Source of the DNA: a virus | Reading direction: 5' to 3' (one strand) | Virus record (IMG/VR): IMGVR_UViG_3300045999_009250 | Coordinates: 62,001-126,000 of that record | DNA length: 64,000 bases | Shown here: in pieces, positions 8,484 through 16,758 of the stretch | Layout of the letters: the number at the start of each line of letters is the position of its first letter | How positions within the stretch are numbered: the stretch's first letter is position 1 | Translations under genes and position numbers: made by a program | Notes under the pieces: generated by a model | Databases searched by the model: none | Told to the model about the DNA's origin: nothing | What the model saw: only the letters and a program-made list of their open reading frames with translations

Positions 8484-9262
8484 GTTTAGGAAGAATAACA
8501 GATTACGATAAAAAATTACCAATAGTAGAATTATACTATTGTGTACAAAGTGAAGGTTCAAGAGCAGGCTTTCCAACAGTAGCCGTTAGAACAACAGGCT
8601 GTACTCACAGATGTTGGTTTGGTGAAGGTGGTTGGTGTGATTCATGGTATACAAGCATTCATCCTGAAAAAGGTGGATTTACATTTAATGATATTGTTAA
8701 AATGTATGATAATAGACCTGATATTACTGAAATGATGTTAACAGGTGGTTCTCCAACAATGCATCCTGATTTAGTTAATGAATTAACACATTTTGCTAAT
8801 GAAAGAGGTATTGTAATTACAATTGAAACTGAAGGTTCACATTTTCTAGAAACAGATTTTCCAATTGGCTTAATTTCATTATCACCTAAATTTACTAATA
8901 GTGTTCCTAAATTAGGAGTATTAACACCAAAAGGAGCTGTAGTAGATCAAAAGATGATTGATCAACATAATAAATTACGTTTAAATAAAGACGCAATGTG
9001 TAAAACAATTGATTATCATACTAATTACCATTTTAAACCAGTGTGTAATCCTGTAGAAATGCCTGAAATTTGGGAAGAAATTGAAGCATTTAGAGTAGAG
9101 ATGAATATTCCTAAAAACAAAACATGGATTATGCCTCCAGGTGATAATAGACAAGAGTTAATAAGAGTATATCCAATGGTATTTGATTTTTGTGCTGAAC
9201 ATGGATATAATTTTACAGGTAGAGAACATATTATTGCCTTTGATACTCGTCGTGGAGTTTGA
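8480..9262 (+). CDS. queE: QueE, 7-carboxy-7-deazaguanine synthase (radical SAM)
   Basis: 260 residues. Radical SAM enzyme of preQ0 synthesis. The Fe-S motif is unusual: GC41-THR-C45-WFGEGGW-C53-D, CX3CX7C rather than the common CX3CX2C, so five residues are inserted before the third Cys. LTGGSPTMHP is the GGEP-like SAM-binding strand and ETEGSHFLE follows. Overlaps queD by 4 bases. An HNH endonuclease gene lies directly downstream. Confidence 0.87.
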   Translation: MSLGRITDYDKKLPIVELYYCVQSEGSRAGFPTVAVRTTGCTHRCWFGEGGWCDSWYTSIHPEKGGFTFNDIVKMYDNRPDITEMMLTGGSPTMHPDLVNELTHFANERGIVITIETEGSHFLETDFPIGLISLSPKFTNSVPKLGVLTPKGAVVDQKMIDQHNKLRLNKDAMCKTIDYHTNYHFKPVCNPVEMPEIWEEIEAFRVEMNIPKNKTWIMPPGDNRQELIRVYPMVFDFCAEHGYNFTGREHIIAFDTRRGV

Positions 9263-9291
9263 TTATAATACATAAAGAAGAGTCTATTTTC

Positions 9292-9305
9292 ATATATTTA
9301 TTAAT
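9292..9305 (+). promoter_or_regulatory. AT-box before HNH endonuclease
   Basis: ATATATTTATTAAT ending 2 bases before the ATG; a diverged copy of the second promoter-like signal, with no TTG 20 bases upstream of its TATATTTA. Confidence 0.35.
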
Positions 9306-9307
9306 AT

Positions 9308-9946
9308 ATGAGTAGATATAAACAAATATGTAATGAATGTAAAATACATTATAAATCAAATGGATCAGGGAGTAAATATTGTTCTCCTGATTGTAGGCAA
9401 ATAGCAAGAGCTAAAGATAGACAATTTACTTCCTGTTCCTGTTGTTTTAAAGATGTTAGATATTTTCCTAACAGTGAACATAAAAATAAGAAAAATATTT
9501 TTTGTTCTAATAAATGTCAAGGAGAATGGATGAAAATTAATTCACAAAATCTTCAATTGGTTGAAAGAGCTAATAAGATGAGAGAAAGTTGGAATGAAAA
9601 TGCTTGGAAAAAAGGAATTGAAACTAGAATAAAAAAAGGAAATATCATTGATTGGGATAAAGCAGGATGGAAACAATATTGGAAAAGATGTGATTGGTTA
9701 ACTAGAAAAATTAGAAAACAAATGTTAGAAAATTGGGATGGTTATGATTATATTAGTAAAGAATATATTAAAGATAATTTAATTTTACATTATAGTCATG
9801 GTGATTATCCTACATTAGACCATATTAAACCCCGATCACAGTGTTTTAAAGAAGGTTTATCTCCATATGAAGCTACTAAACCAGAAAATTTAGCATGGAC
9901 TACAAGAAAAAACAATAGTAAAAAATCACAGAAAAAATTAAAATAG
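9308..9946 (+). CDS. HNH homing endonuclease with zinc-ribbon N-terminus
   Basis: 212 residues. Two Cys-rich zinc ribbons at the N-terminus (CNEC..YCSPDC and CSCC..FCSNKC), a Lys/Trp-rich linker and a C-terminal HNH nuclease: LDHIKPRSQCFKEG, then ENLAWTTRKNNSKKS with the catalytic Asn region. Lies between queE and the thioesterase gene, where it looks like an insertion into the modification block. No TTG-N20 promoter is visible at its 3' end. Confidence 0.85.
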   Translation: MSRYKQICNECKIHYKSNGSGSKYCSPDCRQIARAKDRQFTSCSCCFKDVRYFPNSEHKNKKNIFCSNKCQGEWMKINSQNLQLVERANKMRESWNENAWKKGIETRIKKGNIIDWDKAGWKQYWKRCDWLTRKIRKQMLENWDGYDYISKEYIKDNLILHYSHGDYPTLDHIKPRSQCFKEGLSPYEATKPENLAWTTRKNNSKKSQKKLK

Positions 9947-9949
9947 AAA

Positions 9950-10348
9950 ATGGTATTATTAACAACACATCCTGTTAAAAAATTAGATTTAGGTACTCAT
10001 GGTAATCTATTTGGTGGTAAGTTACTCTCACTATTAGATTCAGCTGTAGCAGCTTATGCAATGGAGACATGCCATAGTAAAAATATGGTTACTGTTTCTA
10101 TTGATAAATGTGAGTTTAAAAAACCTGCAAAAGAAGGTAATTTAGTAAAAATATATGCTGAATTAACTAAAATAGGAACTACATCAGCTCAATTTAATGT
10201 TGAGGCTAGAAATTATAATGTATTTACTGAAGAAGAAACTTGTATATTATCTACTCATATGACTTTTGTTAGAATTGATGACGAAGGCGGACCAATTCCA
10301 ATTTCAGAAACAGTTAGAAGAAAATTTAATTCTCCAGTTACAAAATAA
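9950..10348 (+). CDS. Hotdog-fold acyl-CoA thioesterase
   Basis: 132 residues, hotdog fold. GTHGNLFGGKLLSLLDSAVA matches the YciA/acyl-CoA hydrolase signature (catalytic Asp on the central helix), followed by VTVSIDKCEFKKPAKEGN and the C-terminal strand. Predicted to hydrolyse acyl-CoA or another acyl thioester in the cytoplasm. Unusual in a T4-like phage; its link to the neighbouring modification and nucleotide genes is unclear. Confidence 0.82.
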   Translation: MVLLTTHPVKKLDLGTHGNLFGGKLLSLLDSAVAAYAMETCHSKNMVTVSIDKCEFKKPAKEGNLVKIYAELTKIGTTSAQFNVEARNYNVFTEEETCILSTHMTFVRIDDEGGPIPISETVRRKFNSPVTK

Positions 10349-10358
10349 TATTTATAAT
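10346..10358 (+). promoter_or_regulatory. AT-box before the glutaredoxin-like gene
   Basis: TAATATTTATAAT, a perfect copy of the second signal, ending 2 bases before the ATG at 10361. Confidence 0.5.
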
Positions 10359-10360
10359 AT

Positions 10361-10600
10361 ATGAAAATAACGTATTTTTACCATAAAGGATGTCGTCAAT
10401 GTAAAGACTTAGCTCCTATCATAAATGAATTTCAAGCTCCTCTTAACATTAATTTGGTAGACACATATACTGATAGTATGTTAATGGAAGAAAATACAAT
10501 TAACTGGGTTCCTACTCTTGTGATTGAAGATAAAAACGGAAAACACAAATTTGAAGGACCAGCTGAAGTTAAAGAAGTTTTGAGAAAATTAGTTTTATGA
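10361..10600 (+). CDS. Glutaredoxin/thioredoxin-like protein
   Basis: 79 residues, thioredoxin superfamily with GCRQC active site (Cys11, Cys14) and the cis-Pro segment NWVPTLVIED. Second small redox protein in the window; different active site from the 7771 gene (CPGC). Overlaps the phosphoribosyltransferase start by 4 bases. Confidence 0.82.
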   Translation: MKITYFYHKGCRQCKDLAPIINEFQAPLNINLVDTYTDSMLMEENTINWVPTLVIEDKNGKHKFEGPAEVKEVLRKLVL

Positions 10601-11100
10601 TAGTAGAATTCACAGAAAAAGAAATACAAGACAAAATTAAACAAATTGCTGATTTTATTAATCAGAAACAACATAATAAACCTCCTGTGTTTATATGTGT
10701 ATTAAACGGTGCTTTTATGTTTTTTACGGATTTAGTGAAACAAATAGGTAAATGCGAAATAGACTTTATACGTGCGAAATCTTACGAAGGTACTACACAA
10801 AGTGAGATAAAAATTACTAAATCTTGTGAATTAGAACTAATAGATAGAGATGTTTATTTAGTAGATGATATCTATGATTCGGGAAATACAGTAAAAGCAT
10901 TAATAAAACATTTATCAAACGAAAAAGCAAATTCAATAACACCAATTACATTATTTAAAAAGTGGCATTCAAATCATCCTGAATTAATATATGGTTTTGA
11001 ATTAACAGATGAACATTGGTTAATAGGTTATGGTTTAGATGCAAGTGATGGTACTCAAAGAAACCTTACTTATATTAAAGGTATCCAACCAGGAGATTAA
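10597..11100 (+). CDS. Purine-type phosphoribosyltransferase
   Basis: 167 residues, type I PRTase fold. The PRPP-binding loop reads VYLVDDIYDSGNT, and FICVLNGAFMFFTDL is the N-terminal PPi-loop region of hypoxanthine-guanine phosphoribosyltransferases. Probably salvages purine bases (hypoxanthine/guanine) to nucleotides; a deazapurine substrate is conceivable given the neighbours, but nothing in the sequence shows it. Confidence 0.85.
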   Translation: MIVEFTEKEIQDKIKQIADFINQKQHNKPPVFICVLNGAFMFFTDLVKQIGKCEIDFIRAKSYEGTTQSEIKITKSCELELIDRDVYLVDDIYDSGNTVKALIKHLSNEKANSITPITLFKKWHSNHPELIYGFELTDEHWLIGYGLDASDGTQRNLTYIKGIQPGD

Positions 11101-11110
11101 TATTTATATT
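11098..11110 (+). promoter_or_regulatory. AT-box before the ADP-ribosyltransferase-like gene
   Basis: TAATATTTATATT, one base from the consensus, 2 bases before the ATG at 11113. Confidence 0.45.
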
Positions 11111-11112
11111 AA

Positions 11113-11943
11113 ATGAATTCAACACACGTATTTAAAAGAAAAATAGCAGAAATAAAAGATGAATATCCTTTATTAGAAAATCATGGAGATTTATGGGCTT
11201 TAGGAATGTATGATAGTATTTGTGAAGAACAGATTTTAAAAGAATTTATTTCACAAACAATTGAAGCTGATAAAACTTCTAAAGAACTTGATAAACGTTT
11301 TCCAGCTTTAGATATTTCAATAAATATAGAATCACCAAAAGTATTTAGTATAAATCTACCTAAATCAGCTTTTAAATATTGGGGGGAAATATCTAAATTT
11401 CTTGATACTTTTGGTTGGTATCCATCTTATATAGCATTAGTTACAGAGGATTTTTTTGGTGGTTTTTTAAAAGATAAAGGAAAATATAGCAATGAATCTA
11501 TGAATACCATGATGAAATCAGCTGATGATGAGGATGCTATTCAAATATCAATAGAAGCCAAATATGATACAGAACAACAACCAGAAAAATATTATTATCA
11601 TTTAGTTCCCGATATTTATCTAGATAAAGTAGAATTAAAAGGTTTGACACCAAAAACCAAAAGTAAAATAGCAACTCATCCAGAACGAGTATATTTACTA
11701 AATCCAGATAATGAAGATGAATTTGAAAAAATAGCTAATATGCTGTATGATAAAACTCCATCAAAAGAAACAAAATCAAAAATTAAAAATTATCATCTGT
11801 TAAGAATTAATGCTGATGCTATAAAAGATAAAGTTAAATTTTATAACGATCCTAATTTTCGAATTGGAAATGGAGCTGTTTGGACATATCAAAATATAGC
11901 TCCTAAATACATAGAAAAAATAGAAACTATTCCTATTGGATAG
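11113..11943 (+). CDS. Possible ADP-ribosyltransferase-fold protein (KptA/DarT-like C-terminus)
   Basis: 276 residues. The second half (about 159-276) has the order expected of KptA/DarT-type ADP-ribosyltransferase folds: YYYHLVPDIYLDKVEL, GLTPKTKSK, HPERVYLL, then LLRINADAI, FYNDPNF and GAVWTYQNIAPKYIEKI. The N-terminus (VFKRKIAEIKDEYPLLE) holds two (I/L)xE sites, like T4 capsid-targeting leaders, and the gene is preceded by an AT-box. T4 Alt is a packaged ADP-ribosyltransferase, so an analogous role is possible. The fold call rests on pattern only. Confidence 0.4.
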   Translation: MNSTHVFKRKIAEIKDEYPLLENHGDLWALGMYDSICEEQILKEFISQTIEADKTSKELDKRFPALDISINIESPKVFSINLPKSAFKYWGEISKFLDTFGWYPSYIALVTEDFFGGFLKDKGKYSNESMNTMMKSADDEDAIQISIEAKYDTEQQPEKYYYHLVPDIYLDKVELKGLTPKTKSKIATHPERVYLLNPDNEDEFEKIANMLYDKTPSKETKSKIKNYHLLRINADAIKDKVKFYNDPNFRIGNGAVWTYQNIAPKYIEKIETIPIG

Positions 11944-11944
11944 T

Positions 11945-11975
11945 TTGGTAAAATAAAAAACAATTTATATATTAT
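11945..11975 (+). promoter_or_regulatory. Promoter TTG-N20-TATATTAT for folE
   Basis: TTG 11945-11947 beside the upstream stop, TATATTAT 11968-11975, ATG 9 bases later. Confidence 0.6.
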
Positions 11976-11984
11976 AATAAAGTT

Positions 11985-12662
11985 ATGTCAGATAAGAAAA
12001 AATTCGATTTAGAATGTGTTACGCCCGGTTTTGCCAATGGCTTAGCACCAGGTGCACCATTCACCGAATCTCAAAAATGGGAAATGGTAGTAGAGGCTGA
12101 AGAAGCATATGGTAAATTTCTAGATGCATTAAAATGTGATTGGAGAAATGACCCAAATTCATCAAACACACCACACAGAGTAGCAAAAGCATATGTTTTT
12201 GATTTATGGAAAGGTAGATACGAGGATATGAGTGGAATAACTTCATTTCCATCAGATGGTTATGATGGTATTGTAATCGAACGTAACATTCCATTAACAA
12301 GTATGTGTTCACATCACCACCAAACAATTGGAGGTGTAGTTCATGTTGGTTATATTGTTGGTGAAAATGGTAGTGTAATCGGTTTATCAAAATTAAATCG
12401 TATTGTAGAACATTTTGGGCGCAGAGGTGCTATTCAAGAACAATTAACATCAGCAATTCATCAAGCAGTAGATAAAGTTTGTGAAAACAACAGAGGTGTT
12501 ATTGTAACAGTAGTAGCAACACACAATTGTGTAAAATGTAGAGGTGTTAAACATCAAGGTGCATCAATGGTTACAACTAAAGCATCAGGAGTGTTTATGG
12601 ATAATGCTAATCAAGCACGTACAGAGTATTTTGATAGTTTAAAAATTAATGGAAGTTTATAA
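11985..12662 (+). CDS. folE: FolE, GTP cyclohydrolase I
   Basis: 225 residues. Converts GTP to 7,8-dihydroneopterin triphosphate, the first step of preQ0 synthesis. Family motifs are intact: TPHRVAKAY, zinc/active site SMCSHHHQTIGG, GLSKLNRIVEHF, QEQLT and NCVKCRGVKHQGASMVTT. With queD, queE and queC the phage carries the whole GTP-to-preQ0 route. One base separates it from dut. Confidence 0.95.
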   Translation: MSDKKKFDLECVTPGFANGLAPGAPFTESQKWEMVVEAEEAYGKFLDALKCDWRNDPNSSNTPHRVAKAYVFDLWKGRYEDMSGITSFPSDGYDGIVIERNIPLTSMCSHHHQTIGGVVHVGYIVGENGSVIGLSKLNRIVEHFGRRGAIQEQLTSAIHQAVDKVCENNRGVIVTVVATHNCVKCRGVKHQGASMVTTKASGVFMDNANQARTEYFDSLKINGSL

Positions 12663-12663
12663 T

Positions 12664-13116
12664 ATGGTAACAATTTACGCACACAAAAATCATCCAGATG
12701 CTGTTATACCTGAAGTAGCTTATGGTAAAACATCAGCTTGTTTCGATATTACTTGTACTGAAACAACAATAATTCCACCAAACGGTAAAGCAGTAGTACC
12801 TAATGGTTTAAATTTAGTAATAGAAGATAATTATAAATATTGGATGCAAATTCAATTAAGATCATCTAAAGGATTTAAACATGATTTAATTCCTCATTAC
12901 GGAACTGTTGATCCTGGTTATACAGGTGATTTAGGTATTAAAATATACAATGTTGGTTCAACACCAGTAACTATTGAAAAAGGGGAAAGATATGCTCAAA
13001 TAGCTGTTATCCCAATCCCAGAATATGAGATTATAGAATTAGATGATACTGAATTTGAATCTGTAAAATCTCGTCAAGGTAGAGGAGATAAAGGATTTGG
13101 TTCTTCTGGTAAATAA
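12664..13116 (+). CDS. dut: dUTPase (trimeric)
   Basis: 150 residues from the ATG at 12664. Hydrolyses dUTP to dUMP, keeping uracil out of DNA and feeding thymidylate synthase. Motifs: SACFDI, RSSKG, GTVDPGYTGDL, YAQIAVIP and C-terminal SRQGRGDKGFGSSG, the full set for trimeric dUTPases. Confidence 0.95.
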   Translation: MVTIYAHKNHPDAVIPEVAYGKTSACFDITCTETTIIPPNGKAVVPNGLNLVIEDNYKYWMQIQLRSSKGFKHDLIPHYGTVDPGYTGDLGIKIYNVGSTPVTIEKGERYAQIAVIPIPEYEIIELDDTEFESVKSRQGRGDKGFGSSGK

Positions 13117-13129
13117 TAATATTTATAAT
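13117..13129 (+). promoter_or_regulatory. AT-box before a leader-tagged gene
   Basis: Perfect TAATATTTATAAT, 1 base before the ATG at 13131. Confidence 0.5.
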
Positions 13130-13130
13130 C

Positions 13131-13421
13131 ATGAAAAAAGCAGATAACTTCAACCCTGGGAAGTGGTTAGTAGAAAACAAATTAACTAATCAATCACAGT
13201 TGAATGAAATGCCTATAATAATGGATCCTAATAGAAAAGTAGATTTAAATTCAATAGAACTTGATGGTGTTGATCCATCTGATTATCCTGATTTTTCTGA
13301 TGCTTATGTAATATATGCTCAATACACAGATGGGACCCCACTAACAGAAGATGAATTAGATGAATTTAATGATAAACATTATGATATAGCTCAGGAATTA
13401 GCTTTAGAAAGATTTTACTAG
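13131..13421 (+). CDS. Leader-tagged small protein, candidate packaged protein
   Basis: 96 residues. The N-terminus MKKADNFNPGKWLVENKLT is almost identical to that of the gene at 57611, yet the bodies are unrelated, so the first 25 or so residues act as a module. It ends in LNE (24-26) followed by MPII, a (L/I)xE site as used by the T4 prohead protease. The body is acidic (DGVDPSDYPDF). I infer capsid targeting; the body function is unknown. Confidence 0.65.
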   Translation: MKKADNFNPGKWLVENKLTNQSQLNEMPIIMDPNRKVDLNSIELDGVDPSDYPDFSDAYVIYAQYTDGTPLTEDELDEFNDKHYDIAQELALERFY

Positions 13422-13449
13422 AAAATAAAATTAAAATTTTATAACATTA

Positions 13450-13484
13450 AGGCTTGGGAAACCAAGCCTTTTTTTGTATATTAA
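13450..13484 (+). terminator. Terminator fused to promoter, before DNA polymerase
   Basis: Stem AGGCTTGG / CCAAGCCT, GAAA loop, T-tract. TTG 13454-13456, 20 bases, TATATTAA 13477-13484, ATG 6 bases later. Confidence 0.85.
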
Positions 13485-13490
13485 CAGAGA

Positions 13491-16151
13491 ATGTATCAAT
13501 CAATTTATTATGATAAAGACGAAAAACAATATTATCTAAGAGATGATAGTTGGGAAGGCTTTAAGGAATTCCAATATTGGCCTACTTATTATCAAAAAGA
13601 TTATGAAGGTGAATTTGAAACATTAGAAGGTGAACGAGTATCTGCTGTTAATCGTATTAAAGATTGGAAAGATACAAGTTATTTTGAAAAAGATGTTGAT
13701 AGAACCACACGTTTATTAGTAGACCAATATTATGAATCAGACGAAACACCAAAATTCCACAATATTGTTTATTTAGATATAGAGTGTGAAATATTAGGTG
13801 CATTAACCGAAGAAAGTATTAAACAAGCATTAGCTAAAATAACAGCACTTGCTTTATATGATAATAATTCTAAAAAATACTATTGTTTAATATTAGATGA
13901 AACAGGTACTATGGAAGAAGTACATGATGATACTAAAGAGGTAATACCTTACACTTCCGAATCTGATTTATTACATGGTTTTTTAAATAAATGGTATCAA
14001 TTAGATCCTACAATTGTTACAGGATGGAATAGTATGTTTTTTGATATACCTTATTTGTATTATAGAATAAGTAAAGTATTAGGTACAGATATAGCTAAAA
14101 CATTATCTCCAATCAATAAAATAAAAATAACACCATATTCAGAACAACCAGTAAGTATTGGAGGGGTTGCGCATTTAGATTATATGCTTTTATTTAAAAA
14201 GTTTATTACTAAACAAGAACCAACTTATCGATTAGGTGATATTGGTACTAAGTATGTTAAATTAGGTAAAATTGAATATGATGGTTCATTAGATAATTTA
14301 TTTAGAGAAGATGTAAATAAGTTTATTGAATATAATGTTCGAGACGTTGAAATTATTGTTGAATTAGAGAAAAAATTAAAATTTATTGAATTAACAATTA
14401 CAATTTGTCATTTGTGTCATACTGATTACGAACAGATTTACTTATCAACAATGTTAAATGAGGGAGCAATTTTAACATATTTAAAACGTAAAGGAATTGT
14501 TTCACCTAATAAACCTACAACAATGAATCCTGCTTTAAGGGATTTAAGTGTTAAAAAAGCAAAATGGGAATATGAGCAAGGTAATATTACTAAAGAGGAA
14601 TTAGAAGAAATTATATTCTTAGCAGAATATGCAGGTGGTTATTTAAAAGATCCTATTCCTGGTTTATATGAGTGGGTTATTGACTTAGACTTTACCTCGT
14701 TATATCCTTCAATCATTCGTTCACTTAATATGGGTATTGAAACTCTAGTAGGTCGTGTTGTAAATGGAGGTAAATTTGATAATCAATGGTCTTTAAAGGA
14801 ATTAAAACAAATGGATCCTAATAAAGTAGTTGTTATTGAAAAAATTAAAAAGAATAGAACAATTGCTACTTCACAAATTACAGTAGGCGGATTAATTAGT
14901 ATTATTGAAAGTAATGATTTAATAATTTCTGCTCCTGGTGTTATATTCCGTAAAGATAAATCTAGTATTGTTTGTGAAATTTTATCTGATTGGTTTGCTA
15001 AACGTCAAGAATATAAAGATTTGATGAAACAAGCATACAAATCAGGTAATAAAGAGTTAGGTGATTTTTATAATAGTAGACAACATGCTTACAAGATTAA
15101 ATTAAATGACGTTTATGGTGTATTTGCTATTAACGGATGGAGATACACAGATGGTAATAAGTTTATATCTAAAGCTATTACACTAACAGGTCAACGATTA
15201 ACACAAGAATCAATTAAATTTGTAAATATTTGGTTAAATGAACAATTAGGTACAGAAGATAAAGATTACATTGTAACATCAGATACTGACTCGTTGTTTA
15301 TTCAAGTTAAAGATTTAATATTATTCCGTAAACCAGAATTAGCCACTGCAGATCAAGAAACAATTGTACAAGAGGTATTAAAAGTTGCTACTGAAATACA
15401 ATCATTAGCAAATAATTATTTAAATACTTTAGTACAAGAGTTATTTAACATTAAATTTCCTGACGAACCACATTATTTTGAATTAAAACAAGAGGTTGTA
15501 TTAGATAGAGGTTATTTTGCAGGTAAAAGAAGATACGCAATGCATATTGTTAATAAAGAAGGTGTAACAGTAGATGAACTAGATGTTAAAGGATTAGATT
15601 TGATGAAATCAAATTTCCCTCCTATATTTAGAAAATTTGGTGAACATATTATTAATGAAATTATGTTTGGTAGAGAAAAAACTGATATTGATAAACAAAT
15701 TCTAGATTTTAGAACATCAATAAGAACAGTTGATTGGAGAACAATATTAAAACCAACAGGTTTAAAGAAGATGAAAGAATATATTGCATCACCTCCTATG
15801 ACTGGTGATATATTTTCAAGATTAGGTAACAAATGTCCAATTAATACAAAAGCTGCTATTTATTATAATGATATTTTACGATTTAAAAAGTTAGATAAAA
15901 AATATCCAACATTTCAAATTGGTGATAAAATGTTTATAGCTTACTTAAAAGACAACCCATACCGAGTTGATGTTGTAGGATTTAATGGGTATAATGATCC
16001 ACCTGAAATAATGGAATTTGTTGAAAAATATATAGATAGAGACGGTTTATTTGATTCAGTTATGAAAAATAAATTAGAATCATTATATTCAGATTTAGGA
16101 TGGGGTGCTGTAGTATTAAATCAAAATATTAACAAATTCTTTAAGTTTTAG
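13491..16151 (+). CDS. 43: DNA polymerase, family B (T4 gp43 type)
   Basis: 886 residues (T4 gp43 is 898). Replicative polymerase with proofreading. Exonuclease: YLDIECE near 93, GWNSMFFDIPYLY near 180, YNVRDVEII near 285. Polymerase: DLDFTSLYPSII near 398, KIKLNDVYG near 536, TSDTDSLF near 596. The expected clamp, clamp loader and helicase are all in the window. Starts 6 bases after a terminator-promoter element. Confidence 0.97.
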   Translation: MYQSIYYDKDEKQYYLRDDSWEGFKEFQYWPTYYQKDYEGEFETLEGERVSAVNRIKDWKDTSYFEKDVDRTTRLLVDQYYESDETPKFHNIVYLDIECEILGALTEESIKQALAKITALALYDNNSKKYYCLILDETGTMEEVHDDTKEVIPYTSESDLLHGFLNKWYQLDPTIVTGWNSMFFDIPYLYYRISKVLGTDIAKTLSPINKIKITPYSEQPVSIGGVAHLDYMLLFKKFITKQEPTYRLGDIGTKYVKLGKIEYDGSLDNLFREDVNKFIEYNVRDVEIIVELEKKLKFIELTITICHLCHTDYEQIYLSTMLNEGAILTYLKRKGIVSPNKPTTMNPALRDLSVKKAKWEYEQGNITKEELEEIIFLAEYAGGYLKDPIPGLYEWVIDLDFTSLYPSIIRSLNMGIETLVGRVVNGGKFDNQWSLKELKQMDPNKVVVIEKIKKNRTIATSQITVGGLISIIESNDLIISAPGVIFRKDKSSIVCEILSDWFAKRQEYKDLMKQAYKSGNKELGDFYNSRQHAYKIKLNDVYGVFAINGWRYTDGNKFISKAITLTGQRLTQESIKFVNIWLNEQLGTEDKDYIVTSDTDSLFIQVKDLILFRKPELATADQETIVQEVLKVATEIQSLANNYLNTLVQELFNIKFPDEPHYFELKQEVVLDRGYFAGKRRYAMHIVNKEGVTVDELDVKGLDLMKSNFPPIFRKFGEHIINEIMFGREKTDIDKQILDFRTSIRTVDWRTILKPTGLKKMKEYIASPPMTGDIFSRLGNKCPINTKAAIYYNDILRFKKLDKKYPTFQIGDKMFIAYLKDNPYRVDVVGFNGYNDPPEIMEFVEKYIDRDGLFDSVMKNKLESLYSDLGWGAVVLNQNINKFFKF

Positions 16152-16164
16152 TAATATTTATAAT
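16152..16164 (+). promoter_or_regulatory. AT-box before a leader-tagged gene
   Basis: Perfect TAATATTTATAAT, 1 base before the ATG at 16166. Confidence 0.5.
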
Positions 16165-16165
16165 T

Positions 16166-16687
16166 ATGAAAGATAATTTTGATGTTCATAAATGGAATAA
16201 TCAACGAAAACTAACAGAAGCTAATATTTTTGAAATAAAAATAAATAATCCTTTATCATTAGTAAGATCAAATTTTGACTATGATGGAACTTTTCTATAT
16301 TTTACCACACAAGAGGGAGGTAAACTATTAAAAAAATTATTACCAATGCCATCACCATCTATTTTATCAATTTACTATAAAAAAATACTACCAGAAAATC
16401 CTGAGTATCCTAATGTTGTTCAAGAAGCAAAAAAAGCACTTAATGTTATATTATTATCTTCCTTAAAAGATAATCCTAATATGACTTTTCGTTTATCAAC
16501 AATTAAAGAAGACTCTTTATCAAATGGTATGGTTGTTGTTTTAGATATGGATAAAGAAAATAATAATGAAGAAAAAAATATTATAATGAGAACTATTAAT
16601 GACGCTTTAAGTTCATCTGTTGATGATGTTTTAGAAGATATAGTAAATGGAAATGAGGCAGGAGATTATGAAGAATATGATGAATAA
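16166..16687 (+). CDS. Leader-tagged protein, candidate packaged protein
   Basis: 173 residues. The N-terminus MKDNFDVHKWNNQRKLTEAN resembles the DNFNPGKW..NKLT leader of genes 13131 and 57611, with LTE (16-18) and IFE (21-23) as candidate prohead-protease sites. The body has a strand-rich middle and a very acidic C-terminus (NGNEAGDYEEYDE). Isolated between the polymerase and clamp units, with its own AT-box and followed by a terminator. Function unknown. Confidence 0.65.
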   Translation: MKDNFDVHKWNNQRKLTEANIFEIKINNPLSLVRSNFDYDGTFLYFTTQEGGKLLKKLLPMPSPSILSIYYKKILPENPEYPNVVQEAKKALNVILLSSLKDNPNMTFRLSTIKEDSLSNGMVVVLDMDKENNNEEKNIIMRTINDALSSSVDDVLEDIVNGNEAGDYEEYDE

Positions 16688-16710
16688 TATAATTAATAGA
16701 TTTTAAATTA

Positions 16711-16745
16711 AGGCTTGGATAACTAAGCCTTTTTTTGTATATTTA
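16711..16745 (+). terminator. Terminator fused to promoter, before the sliding clamp
   Basis: Stem AGGCTTGG / CTAAGCCT (one G-U pair), T-tract. TTG 16715-16717, 20 bases, TATATTTA 16738-16745, ATG 13 bases later. Confidence 0.82.
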
Positions 16746-16758
16746 TAATAAATAAGTT

